DNA of 64,000 nt from Pseudomonas mosselii (GTDB taxonomy: Bacteria > Pseudomonadota > Gammaproteobacteria > Pseudomonadales > Pseudomonadaceae). Position numbers and translations under genes: made by a program. The notes under the pieces were generated by a model, which had not been told where the DNA came from, did not search any database, and worked only from the letters and a program-made list of their open reading frames with translations. Location of the stretch: NCBI RefSeq assembly GCF_019823065.1, contig NZ_CP081966.1:3193501-3257500 (forward strand), read 5' to 3'. Of this stretch, positions 1 to 8,101 are shown one piece after another; position 1 is the stretch's first letter, and each line of letters opens with the position of its first letter.

Positions 1-235
1 GAAACTCCCACTTCACGCCCGGGAAATTGACATTGCCGCTGGCATCCTGGATGGGGGTGTTGTCGAGGTAGATGTCGCGATCAGTCGGGTTGCCGTCGAA
101 CTCCCCCTCTCCCACGGCCAACAGGATCTTGGCGATGTTCGTCGAGCGAAGGCTGTCGGGGGCCTCGTAGGGCGCCTTGGGCTTCTTCTCGCCGCCCTTG
201 GCGCCGGTGACGGCAGGTTGAAGTGCTGCGCCCAT
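1..235 (-). CDS. J: Tail tip / host specificity protein J, N-terminal fragment
   Basis: Only the first 78 codons are in the window. The visible protein starts MGAALQPAVTGAKGG and continues with a lambda gpJ-like N-terminus (SLRSTNIAKILLAVGEGEF, then DRDIYLDNTPIQDASG). In lambda, gpJ forms the central tail tip and contacts the host receptor. A GGAGG ribosome site lies just upstream of the ATG at 235. It is the last visible gene of the tail operon after I. The receptor-binding C-terminus is missing because the window ends, so host range cannot be judged. Confidence 0.85.
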   Translation of the reverse strand, partial: MGAALQPAVTGAKGGEKKPKAPYEAPDSLRSTNIAKILLAVGEGEFDGNPTDRDIYLDNTPIQDASGNVNFPGVKWEF

Positions 236-252
236 GCTTTCCTCCGGGCAAG

Positions 253-272
253 AAAAAACCGCCCGTAGGCGG
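253..272 (-). terminator. Intrinsic terminator between I and J
   Basis: On the minus strand CCGCC and GGCGG arms enclose a CGTA-type loop and are followed by six T. It sits downstream of gene I and immediately upstream of the J ribosome binding site, so late transcription must read through it to express J fully. Confidence 0.6.
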
Positions 273-291
273 CCTGGTGACAGTTCAGTTG

Positions 292-912
292 CTACGCCTT
301 GTCTTCGGCGTAGATTGATGCGGAGATGATCGCCCCGCCCCACCGGCGCTCGCCGATGCAGATCGGTACCGGATTACCGCTGGCGGTGGTGTTGTTCGCG
401 CTGCCGAAGGCGTAGGAAGGTCGATTCTCCGGCGCGGCACTGGTGGACAACCCCTTTGGCTGCGGACTGAGCATCTGGATGACGCCGCCGAGCGCCAGAG
501 AGACGCCAACCGCACCAGTTATACCCCAGGCACCGCCAGCACCAATGGCGCCGAGTCCGGCCGGCGCGAAGATGGCCACCGCGGCGATCAGCGCGATACC
601 GACCACCGTTTGCAGCAGGCCGCCCCGCTTGCTCCCGCCGATCACCGGCACCAGGCGCAATTCACGGACGCCGCCACGGTCAAATTCTTCAGGCCCTACG
701 TTCTGCCGGTTTCGGAAAACCGCGAAACGCAGACCCATGCCATCCAGGCGCCGGATCTCATCCTCAAACCCGTCCAAGGTGGCATTCAAGGCTTTGAACA
801 CCTCCCAGGTGTCGCCACTATCGAGTTGCCGCCGGTGCGTGCGGCCGAATTTCTGGGCCAGCGAGCCGGACAGCTTGATGGTCGTCATTGGCTTGTAGGC
901 GATTGCGCTCAT
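292..912 (-). CDS. I: Tail assembly protein I
   Basis: A 206-residue protein with the lambda gpI layout: an N-terminal ubiquitin-like region (MTTIKLSGSLAQKFGRTHR) and a long hydrophobic Ala/Gly-rich stretch around residues 95-145. gpI acts in tail-tip assembly and is not thought to be a stable part of the virion. ATG at 912 is preferred because AAGGAGG lies just upstream; longer versions of the frame have no conserved sequence. Its start overlaps the end of K by four bases, indicating translational coupling. Position between K and J agrees with the call. Confidence 0.85.
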   Translation of the reverse strand: MSAIAYKPMTTIKLSGSLAQKFGRTHRRQLDSGDTWEVFKALNATLDGFEDEIRRLDGMGLRFAVFRNRQNVGPEEFDRGGVRELRLVPVIGGSKRGGLLQTVVGIALIAAVAIFAPAGLGAIGAGGAWGITGAVGVSLALGGVIQMLSPQPKGLSTSAAPENRPSYAFGSANNTTASGNPVPICIGERRWGGAIISASIYAEDKA

Positions 913-1664
913 CGGGCCTCCTTGTGACGCAGGATCAGGCGGGCCCGGTCGTGCCAGGGGCCACCGTAGATGATGACCTCGGACGGCCTGCCGTACAGGT
1001 GGTGCAGCAGGAACGGACCGGGGCCGTACAGATCGGCTTGCTCGCCGGGCAGCTTGGGATCGCCGCCGAGGTAGATGCCAGCATGGTTCGGGTGCACCGT
1101 CCGCCCCACGGCCATGACGATCATATCGCCGCGCTCGGGCCGGTCGACCTGGTAGAACCCGGCGGCCTCGTATGCCTGTTCGTACAGGCTCGGGCCGGCG
1201 GCCTGCTCCCACCACCCGTCCTCCCGGGTGTAGGCCGGGAAGTCCAGGTCCCACTCCCGCTTGTACCAGTCGGCGCAAACCTGCCAGCAGTCCCAGGCGC
1301 CGTGCACGAAGGGCCGGCCCAGCAGCGGCGTTTCGCCGGTTGGCGTTATCGTCCGCAGGTCTCCCTCCGGCCACGAGAGTATGTGCCATGGCAGTCCCGT
1401 GGCCTCGCACATTGCCAGGTCGCGCGGCGAAGGCCTGCTGGTGGCGTCAGGGTGCGAGTGCACGATGCCGATTACCTGGCTCTGTTCTTCCGCCTCGGCA
1501 TACTGCTCCGGCGCGATGCGGAACTCCTCGGTCGGCTCGGTGGCCACGTTGGCGCAGGGGAAGTACACCTGCTTGCGGCCCACGGCCAGGATCAGCCCGC
1601 AGCACTCGCGCGGGTACTCAGCCGCGGCGTGCCTCTGCACGGCAGCGAGGATGTGTTTCAGCAT
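909..1664 (-). CDS. K: Tail assembly protein K (JAB/MPN peptidase + NlpC/P60)
   Basis: A 251-residue two-domain protein. The N-terminal JAB/MPN domain has the metal-site pattern HSHPDATSRPSPRD, about residues 70-85, preceded by YPRECCGL. The C-terminal half looks NlpC/P60-like, with Cys in AWDCWQVCADW and His in HPNHAGIYLGG. In lambda, K joins L and I in building the tail tip; the peptidoglycan-hydrolase-like fold may help DNA entry, but that role is inferred. The ATG at 1664 has AGGAG upstream; the open frame extends further but without recognisable protein. Confidence 0.9.
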   Translation of the reverse strand: MLKHILAAVQRHAAAEYPRECCGLILAVGRKQVYFPCANVATEPTEEFRIAPEQYAEAEEQSQVIGIVHSHPDATSRPSPRDLAMCEATGLPWHILSWPEGDLRTITPTGETPLLGRPFVHGAWDCWQVCADWYKREWDLDFPAYTREDGWWEQAAGPSLYEQAYEAAGFYQVDRPERGDMIVMAVGRTVHPNHAGIYLGGDPKLPGEQADLYGPGPFLLHHLYGRPSEVIIYGGPWHDRARLILRHKEAR

Positions 1665-1666
1665 GA

Positions 1667-2416
1667 TCAGCTCCTGGCGATCAGGGAGACGGCCGGGAAG
1701 CCGCCAAACGGCAGCTGGTTGCCCTGGCCGAAGCGCGCGACACAGCCGGTGTCCAGGCAGCCGTTGCATTGGTCCTCGACCGGGTCGTCTGTGGGGTTCC
1801 CGTCGAAGTCGAAGTACGGCCCGGTGTAGCCGCAGTTCGGCCCGCGGTATCCGTTGGTCATGGACCAGTGGCAGAGCTGGGTCATCTGCCGGCCGATGCT
1901 TTCGCCGCCGACGTCGCCCGGACTGGCCAGCTCCCACGAAACCGTGGTGCCGTTCTCCGAAACCTTCTGGTCGATGTACCAAACCTCGGTGCTCTCCTGG
2001 GTAGGGTCCGCCTCCGGGTTGCCGGCAGGGAAGTTCGCCGGATCCAAGTAGCGCTTCAGCGTCTGCCGGATGGTCAGCTTGAACTCGAGCAGGTTGTCGA
2101 AGGCCAAGCACAGAGCGGTGATCCTACCGTTGACGTTACCGACCGAGATCGTCGGACGCACCGCGGTACCGTCCGAGTTCGCCTCGATGCCCTCGATCTG
2201 CATCGGCCAGGCGTCGTACTCGTTGCCCTGCCACCAGATCGACTTGGCCGGCAGCTGATCGGCATCCGCGCCGGCCGCTGCCAGCTCTGCGGGCGAGTGT
2301 GGGATCGCGTGCCCATGGAAGCGCAGGATGTCGGCGCCCCAGTCCGAGCCGTCGAGCTCGAACAGCAGCACCTCGCTGCCAGGTTGAAGCAGCTGGATGT
2401 CTTTGATCAGTGACAT
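1667..2416 (-). CDS. L: Minor tail protein L
   Basis: A 249-residue protein that aligns by eye with lambda gpL (MSLIKDIQLLQPGSEVLLF at the start). The C-terminal third carries cysteines in LCHW, PNCGY, CNGC and DTGC; lambda gpL binds an iron-sulfur cluster with C-terminal cysteines, so these are the likely ligands. It lies two bases upstream of K and ten bases after M, as in the lambda tail-tip operon M-L-K-I-J. Confidence 0.9.
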   Translation of the reverse strand: MSLIKDIQLLQPGSEVLLFELDGSDWGADILRFHGHAIPHSPAELAAAGADADQLPAKSIWWQGNEYDAWPMQIEGIEANSDGTAVRPTISVGNVNGRITALCLAFDNLLEFKLTIRQTLKRYLDPANFPAGNPEADPTQESTEVWYIDQKVSENGTTVSWELASPGDVGGESIGRQMTQLCHWSMTNGYRGPNCGYTGPYFDFDGNPTDDPVEDQCNGCLDTGCVARFGQGNQLPFGGFPAVSLIARS

Positions 2417-2425
2417 GGTGATTCC

Positions 2426-2764
2426 TTACGGGTGGAAGGCCCGCTGGAAGGTGGCGGTGACCTTGAATTGCTCACCGCCCATGGGGGTCGGTTTGGGGTC
2501 AACGCAGGTGAACAGGCCCAGCTCGCCAAGCGGAGTGCTCCAGAGGAAGGCTTTCGCGCCGGCGTGCCGGTCGAAAAAGTCCATGACCTCCTTCACCCGG
2601 GCCTTCCTGCCGGTGATGGTCACCGGGTAGCTGTCTTCCTTGTTGTTCGGGCCGTCGCCAACGACCTGTCGGTATCCACCGCCGAAGCGAGACTCACGCA
2701 CCCTGTACTGGATATCGGGGGTCTCGCCTCGCTCGGTGGGCCAACTAAAGGTTTCGATTGCCAT
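2426..2764 (-). CDS. M: Minor tail protein M
   Basis: A 112-residue tail-tip protein resembling lambda gpM: MAIETFSWPTERGETPDIQ, then RFGGGYRQVVGDGPNN. It is made between the tape measure and L. Two ATG codons are adjacent (2767 and 2764). The second is chosen because it is five bases after GGGAGG, whereas the first is only two bases away. Either choice overlaps the tape-measure stop, so the two genes are translationally coupled. Confidence 0.85.
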   Translation of the reverse strand: MAIETFSWPTERGETPDIQYRVRESRFGGGYRQVVGDGPNNKEDSYPVTITGRKARVKEVMDFFDRHAGAKAFLWSTPLGELGLFTCVDPKPTPMGGEQFKVTATFQRAFHP

Positions 2765-5700
2765 CATCGCCTCCCTTGAATGGCTCGCCACGTTGCGCCG
2801 CCACTTGGACTCAACGTCTTGCGTTCGTTTGCCGCAATCTCGGCGCGGATCAGTTCGAGGAATTGCGGCGCCAGCCGCTGTCCCATCGCCGTGTCAGCGG
2901 ACACATCACCGCCACCTTCCCGATTGATATTGATGGTGACCTCCATCTTCTGCTCCGCTCCAGCGCTGGACGCACCAGTCGCACCGCCCAGGGCACGCAC
3001 CCCAAGGTTTCCATCCGGAGCCCGGGTCAGCGGCATGATTGCCTCCGGGCCGGCCTCACCGAACACGCCCGCCCCCTTCGCGAAGGCGAAGAATTGGGGG
3101 GTGCTGTGCACCTGGTTGCTGAAGTGCGAGAGGCTCGGCGAGTCGTACACGCCGCCCTTGGCGTTTGGCACAAATGATCCCTCGCTGAACCCCGTCATGG
3201 TCCCCTCGCCGACCGCCGAAGCCCCGCCGCCAAAGAACCCACCGATGGCCGACCCAAACAGGCTGCCGGCAATGCCGGTGATCGCCTGCCTGGTCGCAAT
3301 CCTGGCCATGTCTGCCAGCACCGACTTGGCGAAGTCGGAGAACGACAGCTTGCCGGTAATGGCGAAGTTCGCCACAGCGTCCTCCATGTTGGAGAAAGCG
3401 TTGCTGAACAGGGTACGGGTTTGGCCGGCGACGTCCCGGGCCTGCTCCAAGTAGCTACTGAATGCAGACGATGCCCCGTTGCGCCAATCGCCCTGGGCTG
3501 CCGTCATGGCGTCGTAGTTGGCGATGGTGGTTTCCTGCAGGTCCCGCTCGGTCTTGTTCAGTGCCGCCAGCTTCTGGTTGTACTCGTCGAGGCTCATGCC
3601 GCGGGAGCCATCGCCGTACTGATTGGCCAGATCCAGCCGCTGCTGATTCATCCGGTCGGTGATGCCGTTCTGCTGGTCCTGCAAGGCGCGCTGGCGATCG
3701 CCAAGGCCTAGACCATCTGCAGCTCGCTGCCCCTGAAGTCTCAGGGTCTTGACCTGCTGATCAAGGGCATCAGTGTAGGTCTGCACCGCCCTCGCCTGCT
3801 TGGCCGGGCGGCCCTGCTCATTGGTGGCGAGCACGGCCAACTCCGAGTCAGCATCCTTCTGCGCCTTGACCATTGCGGCCCGCGCGTCGGCGATCTTCTG
3901 GTCAAGCTGAATGCGTTGCTGTGCGCTGGTGCTGCTCCGACCTTTGGCGTCTTCCAGGGCCTTGATTTCGGCCTCGTAGGCGTTGGTGACCTCAGCCTTC
4001 TGCTGCTCGATGATCGCGGCGCGCTGAGAGGCGTACGACTCCTGGGAGATGATCCCGGCCTTCTGCGCCGCATCCAGCTCCTTCTGGTGATTCTTGTACT
4101 CAGCCAGGATGGCGCTCAGCGCGTTTTTCTGGTCGTTGAAGCCGGAGAGGTCTACCGATGTGGTGCGCCCGGCAGGATCCTTGAACTGCCTGGCAATGTT
4201 CGCTTCCGTCCTTGCGATCCGGTCCGGTGCGAGCCTTTCATCGTCAGGATGTTTTTTGCGGATGTCGTCGAGTTCTTTCCTGTACTCCTTGAGGGCATCG
4301 GCACGCTTCTCAGCGTTAGTTCTGGAGGACTTCTCCCGAGCATCGACCTTGTCCATGGCAAGTGTTGCCGCCCTCTGTTGCCTGGCGTCCAGCTCCCGGG
4401 CCTTCGCAATCGCATCCAGGGTGTCCCGCTGCTGAATCAGCCCTTTCAGCTCGAGGCTGGCGTTAGTGAGTTTCGTCTGGGCATCGGTGTCGTCAGCGTC
4501 AGCATTCACAGCGCTCTGCGCCGCAGCGACCTGGTGCTGCATGTCGACGATCCGACTCGCGATGTCCTGATCCCGGCCAACATCCCTGAGCGCGTCGACA
4601 GTTGCGGCGACCTCGCCTTTAAGCGACTTCCACCCGCGCTCCCACAGAGACAGGCTCTCTGTGACCTCTTTGCTGCGGTTCTTGATGGTGTCGATGTAGG
4701 TGTCGGTTAACAGCTTGGCTGCCCCGATGGTGTCGCCTTGCTCCTTCAATACCAAGATCTGCGAGTAGGTTGTAGCGGTCAGGAAGTTGTACTGCTCGTT
4801 GAGGTCCTTCGCGGCCGCCACCGGATCTTTGCCGATCTTCACGAATTCAGCGACGGTCTCCTCCACAGCCCGGCCAGTTGCCGAACGCCACTCGAGAGCA
4901 GCCTCTGTGATCCCGACGAAACTCTCGGAAGCGACTTTTCCGCTGTCCGCCAGCTTGGTGAGTACTTCGGACGCAGCGCCGGTGGTGCCGACAGTCGCCG
5001 CAACCTCGCGCGCCATACCGGAAAGACGGTCGGAGGTTGTGCCAGCGGCGTTCCCGGTCGTGATCAGCGCTTTCTGGAACCTGACAGCCTCCTCGCTTCC
5101 CGAGTAATAAGCGTATCCCAGTACGCCCGTCGCTGCTGCTGCCACTGTGAACGGGTTCACCAAGCCCAAGATGTAGCCACCCAGCGCCTGAGCCGCTGGC
5201 CCGATACCGCCGAACATGTCCTTGAGCTGACCGCCCTGTTGCAGCAGCACCTGTAGCGGGGCCTGGCCACCCTGCAGGGACACCACGATATCGGTGAACT
5301 GAGCTGGCACGCCGCGCAACGCATTGGCCGTAGCCTTGGCTGTCATCCCTGTCTTGCTCAGCGCCGTATCGGCGCCGCCCAGGGCTGTGCGCGCCTGGTC
5401 GATCTTCATCTGGTACTCGCCGAAGGTCTCTGCATCGAGCGCACCACTGGCGCGGAAGCTCCTCAACTTCTGTTCCATCTGGTCCAGCCGGCCCATAGCA
5501 GCCACGGCCGGGTCGATCTTGCCGAGCAGCTCTTCGAGCGCCTGGCCTTCTTCCCGATGGGCGCCAGCGGCCTTCTTCGCCGCCTCCGCCTGGCGCTCTT
5601 CCGTGGCGATGAGGGCCTGAGCTCGGCTATTGATGGACGCCTGACGGCTGGCACTGTCCGACAGCACAGCATTCGCCTTGGCAGTGACCTCGGCGCTCTG

Positions 5701-6183
5701 CTCGGTCGCCCGGTTCAGCGACTGGACGTACTGGCTGGCCTCCAGTGAGGCCTTGGCCACGGCCAGAATCCTGGCCTGCTGCTCGTCGGCAGATTCGGCG
5801 GCGCGCCGTCCAGCCTGGGCGCCAGCGTCCGTGGCGCTCGTGAGTGCCTCCTGCACCTTGCCCGCCTGCGCGGCTTCAGTCCGAAAAGCCCCCATGTTCG
5901 CCGCGGCGCTGCTGAACGCCGTAGATGCGCTGGTGACAGCACGTCCCACGGTGGCCATCTGCTGCGCCAACTCGGTCTGCTTGGCATTGAGAGCTTGCAG
6001 CTCCTGAACGATCTGCCGGGTGTCACCTTGCAAATTGCCCAGCGCTGCCTCCCAGGCGCGCCCAGTTCGTCCAGCCGACTCCTCGCTGCGCTTGCCGGCG
6101 TCCGTTAGCTGATCAAGGTTGTCTTTCGCCTCAACCGCATCGCCGGAGTCGATCTGTAGGCCAAGGGAGGCGATGGTAGTCAT
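2764..6183 (-). CDS. H: Tail length tape measure protein H
   Basis: A 1139-residue protein, the largest of the late operon. The N-terminal part has long helical/coiled stretches (residues 1-270). A lambda-type tape-measure core follows (AQFTDIVVSLQGGQAPLQVL; LQQGGQLKDMFGGIGPAAQ), with a hydrophobic segment near 330-355. Another long coiled region and a Gly-rich C-terminus (ITGIAGSLFGSAIGGFFGGG) come next. Length sets the tail length. The start codon at 6183 has GGAG upstream, directly after an intrinsic terminator. It follows a moron island rather than directly following G/T as in lambda. Confidence 0.95.
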   Translation of the reverse strand: MTTIASLGLQIDSGDAVEAKDNLDQLTDAGKRSEESAGRTGRAWEAALGNLQGDTRQIVQELQALNAKQTELAQQMATVGRAVTSASTAFSSAAANMGAFRTEAAQAGKVQEALTSATDAGAQAGRRAAESADEQQARILAVAKASLEASQYVQSLNRATEQSAEVTAKANAVLSDSASRQASINSRAQALIATEERQAEAAKKAAGAHREEGQALEELLGKIDPAVAAMGRLDQMEQKLRSFRASGALDAETFGEYQMKIDQARTALGGADTALSKTGMTAKATANALRGVPAQFTDIVVSLQGGQAPLQVLLQQGGQLKDMFGGIGPAAQALGGYILGLVNPFTVAAAATGVLGYAYYSGSEEAVRFQKALITTGNAAGTTSDRLSGMAREVAATVGTTGAASEVLTKLADSGKVASESFVGITEAALEWRSATGRAVEETVAEFVKIGKDPVAAAKDLNEQYNFLTATTYSQILVLKEQGDTIGAAKLLTDTYIDTIKNRSKEVTESLSLWERGWKSLKGEVAATVDALRDVGRDQDIASRIVDMQHQVAAAQSAVNADADDTDAQTKLTNASLELKGLIQQRDTLDAIAKARELDARQQRAATLAMDKVDAREKSSRTNAEKRADALKEYRKELDDIRKKHPDDERLAPDRIARTEANIARQFKDPAGRTTSVDLSGFNDQKNALSAILAEYKNHQKELDAAQKAGIISQESYASQRAAIIEQQKAEVTNAYEAEIKALEDAKGRSSTSAQQRIQLDQKIADARAAMVKAQKDADSELAVLATNEQGRPAKQARAVQTYTDALDQQVKTLRLQGQRAADGLGLGDRQRALQDQQNGITDRMNQQRLDLANQYGDGSRGMSLDEYNQKLAALNKTERDLQETTIANYDAMTAAQGDWRNGASSAFSSYLEQARDVAGQTRTLFSNAFSNMEDAVANFAITGKLSFSDFAKSVLADMARIATRQAITGIAGSLFGSAIGGFFGGGASAVGEGTMTGFSEGSFVPNAKGGVYDSPSLSHFSNQVHSTPQFFAFAKGAGVFGEAGPEAIMPLTRAPDGNLGVRALGGATGASSAGAEQKMEVTININREGGGDVSADTAMGQRLAPQFLELIRAEIAANERKTLSPSGGATWRAIQGRR

Positions 6184-6200
6184 GATTTTCTCCAGGCAAC

Positions 6201-6222
6201 AAAAAACCGCCAGAAGGCGGTT
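6201..6222 (-). terminator. Intrinsic terminator upstream of tape measure gene
   Basis: ACCGCC and GGCGGT arms around a four-base loop, followed by six T on the minus strand. It ends transcription of the superinfection-immunity gene and lies about 20 bases before the tape-measure ATG, so the main late transcript has to pass it. Confidence 0.65.
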
Positions 6223-6244
6223 TAATTATTCATGCTGCGCTCTG

Positions 6245-6679
6245 CTACCCCGTCTGGAGGTCGCTGCCGCAGTGCTTGCATTTGATGGCAACGGCCAGGA
6301 TTTCTTCGCCGCAGAGCGGGCAATCTTTTTTTGGTTTCGTCCCGCTCAAGCTCTCTGAAGCCGTTACAGATTCTGACCGAGGAAAACCTGAAGCTTCAGC
6401 ACATTCCAAAGGAGTGGGCCTCTTGAACGCCCATACCAGAGCAGCTACCCAGCCGAGCAAGCTCCATCCCAAAAAGAAATTTAGTGCAGCGATAGCTGGC
6501 AGATTTTTGCTTTTGCGCAGCCAGGCCTCGATCGTCGGAAGCATATAAAAAGCGGGTATGAACACTGCTCCACTGAACGCCACTAGAGTACCAAAAGCAT
6601 TTAATCCTCCACGCTCCGCTCCCATTGCGTAGCTATAGAAGGCTAGAAAGCCCAGAACGAGTAGTCGGACGACAAACAT
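6245..6679 (-). CDS. Superinfection immunity membrane protein with zinc ribbon
   Basis: A 144-residue protein. Three hydrophobic segments lie at about 3-20, 27-48 and 62-85; the third has the superinfection-immunity family signature LNFFLGWSLLGWVAALVWAF, the family of T4 Imm. The C-terminus carries a CPLCGEE / CKHCGSDL zinc ribbon. Family members block DNA injection by related phages at the inner membrane. The gene sits inside the tail operon with its own downstream terminator (6201-6222) and an AAGGGG site before ATG 6679, the layout of a moron expressed from the lysogen. The function is inferred from family resemblance. Confidence 0.75.
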   Translation of the reverse strand: MFVVRLLVLGFLAFYSYAMGAERGGLNAFGTLVAFSGAVFIPAFYMLPTIEAWLRKSKNLPAIAALNFFLGWSLLGWVAALVWAFKRPTPLECAEASGFPRSESVTASESLSGTKPKKDCPLCGEEILAVAIKCKHCGSDLQTG

Positions 6680-6985
6680 TCGAACCCCTTATTCGCTGAC
6701 CATGGCCTATCCATGGCTAATGACAGGATGCTATCACCATCCGCATGGCCTAGGGCAAGCCAGCGCCAAAACCCCGCATGGGCGGGGTTCGGCTTTGATC
6801 TAATGCTTATCGCGTCAAGCCGCGCGCAACGACCTCTGGCATGGTCGGATGGGATTCCTGGACTTAAGCCCAAGCCCGGCCAAGCGCCGGGCTTTTCGTT
6901 CCTGTCCGCCGACAAGCGCCACCCTCTCCACCTCCCAGTTGGTCTACCCTTACCCTCCCCAACCACTCACATGAAGGGTGCGAAG
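6680..6985. other. Intergenic region with two hairpins
   Basis: No convincing gene. It should hold the promoter of the leftward immunity gene (not resolved). It also has a GC hairpin near 6768-6790 (ACCCCGC / GCGGGGT type) and a clear plus-strand terminator at 6873-6897. The end nearest 6985 carries the ribosome binding site of the next plus-strand gene. Confidence 0.5.
6873..6897 (+). terminator. Intrinsic terminator (plus strand)
   Basis: Eight-base arms AGCCCGGC and GCCGGGCT separated by five bases and followed by TTTT. It is upstream of the small plus-strand gene at 6986 and may insulate it. Confidence 0.5.
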
Positions 6986-7180
6986 ATGCCCGACGATGAG
7001 AAGCGGAGATTTGCCGAGGCGCTGGAGCACTGGGCGGAAGCTGTGGATGCGATCCGCGCCCGGGATCGGGCCGAGGCCATAGCCCAGGTCGAAGAACTAC
7101 GGAGCATGCACCTGATGCGGGCTTTTCACACCAGCGCGCTATGGGAGCACTATGCATGGAAGCGCCGGGACCAGGGGTGA
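6986..7180 (+). CDS. Small phage protein, function unknown
   Basis: A 64-residue, charged, helical protein (MPDDEKRRFAEALEHWAEA, C-terminus WEHYAWKRRDQG) on the strand opposite to the late operon. ATG 6986 is chosen because the AAGGG upstream is well spaced. A start 15 bases earlier is possible. No domain recognised. As a lone reverse-oriented gene inside the tail region it is probably a moron expressed independently of the late promoter. Confidence 0.55.
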   Translation: MPDDEKRRFAEALEHWAEAVDAIRARDRAEAIAQVEELRSMHLMRAFHTSALWEHYAWKRRDQG

Positions 7181-7190
7181 GCCCAAATGC

Positions 7191-7213
7191 AAAAACCCAG
7201 CGCGACGGCTGGG
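7191..7213 (-). terminator. Intrinsic terminator after DUF4236 gene
   Basis: CCCAGC and GCTGGG arms, then five T on the minus strand, nine bases past the stop of the gene at 7222. It can also end the converging plus-strand gene less efficiently. Confidence 0.6.
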
Positions 7214-7221
7214 CTATACAG

Positions 7222-7503
7222 TCAGCTGAAAATCCACCAGAGGACTCCTGCGATAATCAGCCAGGTCACGACATGCGCCCACATTGGCGTCGGCGCAGCC
7301 TGGACGGCGCCTTTCTTGCCAGAGCTGTAGAGCTTGGACGCCGATAATCCCGAGCCAGGAATTCCGGCAGTCACCCGCGTGCCGCGCTTGCTGAGATTGG
7401 CGGTTAGACCCTTGCCACCAACCGAAGTACTGAAACCGCTCTTGCTAAGGTTGATACGCACGCCTGGCGCGACCTTGAAGCTTTTCCGGAACCGCAACGC
7501 CAT
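7222..7503 (-). CDS. DUF4236-family small membrane protein
   Basis: A 93-residue protein. The N-terminal 50 residues match the DUF4236 pattern (MALRFRKSFKVAPGVRINLS, SGFSTSVGGKGLTANLSKRG, GTRVTAGIPGSGLS). A C-terminal membrane helix follows (VVTWLIIAGVLWWIF). ATG 7503 has AAGGAG at proper spacing; upstream in-frame sequence is not conserved-looking. It has its own terminator and lies in the island between chaperone and tape measure, again moron-like. The function of the family is not known. Confidence 0.7.
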   Translation of the reverse strand: MALRFRKSFKVAPGVRINLSKSGFSTSVGGKGLTANLSKRGTRVTAGIPGSGLSASKLYSSGKKGAVQAAPTPMWAHVVTWLIIAGVLWWIFS

Positions 7504-7703
7504 GACTCGACTCCTTGAGGAAGGCAATGAGCCATCATCCCCGAAAGCTGCGGGAACCGCCACCCTGTCCACCCATCCACCCTGGACGGAAAGCCAGTAC
7601 GTGGCCATGGCCGGGGCGTAGTAGCGTTGTGCGTCCCAACGAACCGCCCCGGTCCGTTGCCGGAAAGCCCATGGACTGGGGCACGACGACCTAGGAGGTT
7701 ACT

Positions 7704-7967
7704 ATGCGTGATGATGGCAAGCTTGATCCACTTGAAGGCCTGAGTTCGCCTTTTGCACTTGGCACCCTTTCCGCGCTCTTGGCCCTGACACGGGTCGTAC
7801 AGATCCTAGCCGGCAAGGACAACGCCCTGATCGATAAGGCGATGGAGGCTGTGAAAGCACCCGACAACTTCACAGACCCTCAAACGAAGCGTGTTTTCGA
7901 AGGACCAGCCCAGCAAGTTGCTGCTATTGCCAAGGAGACTAGAGAGGCGATGAAGCAACGGTCTTGA
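7704..7967 (+). CDS. Small phage protein, function unknown
   Basis: An 87-residue protein beginning MRDDGKLDPLEGLSSPFALG with a weakly hydrophobic helix (LGTLSALLALTRVVQILAG). The C-terminus has an amphipathic tail. GGAGG stands eight bases before the ATG, the best ribosome site of the island. It is divergent from the DUF4236 gene (200-base intergenic spacer with a GCCGGGGC / GCCCCGG hairpin). Its last 29 bases overlap the end of a small converging gene. No homology recognised. Confidence 0.6.
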   Translation: MRDDGKLDPLEGLSSPFALGTLSALLALTRVVQILAGKDNALIDKAMEAVKAPDNFTDPQTKRVFEGPAQQVAAIAKETREAMKQRS

Positions 7968-8064
7968 CGATATTGCTTATCATCGCCTCATGTGCATCAA
8001 TCTGGCGCGCAACCTTTTTCTCTCTTTTCTCTTTGCGCGCCGGCTTACGTCGTTTTCTTTGCAT
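7939..8064 (-). CDS. 41-residue very basic protein
   Basis: A short frame starting MQRKRRKPARKEKREKKVAR and ending IVKTVASSPL. It has an excellent ribosome site, GGAGAGGG, a few bases before the ATG. It lies 37 bases after the stop of the GT fusion, in the late direction. Nearly half of the first 20 residues are Lys/Arg, suggesting nucleic-acid binding or a disordered tail. The 3' end overlaps the plus-strand gene ending at 7967. The strong ribosome site is the main support; no family is known to me. Confidence 0.5.
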   Translation of the reverse strand: MQRKRRKPARKEKREKKVARQIDAHEAMISNIVKTVASSPL

Positions 8065-8101
8065 ATCCCTCTCCTGCGGCCTGGCCGCGTCAGTCGTTGC
8101 C

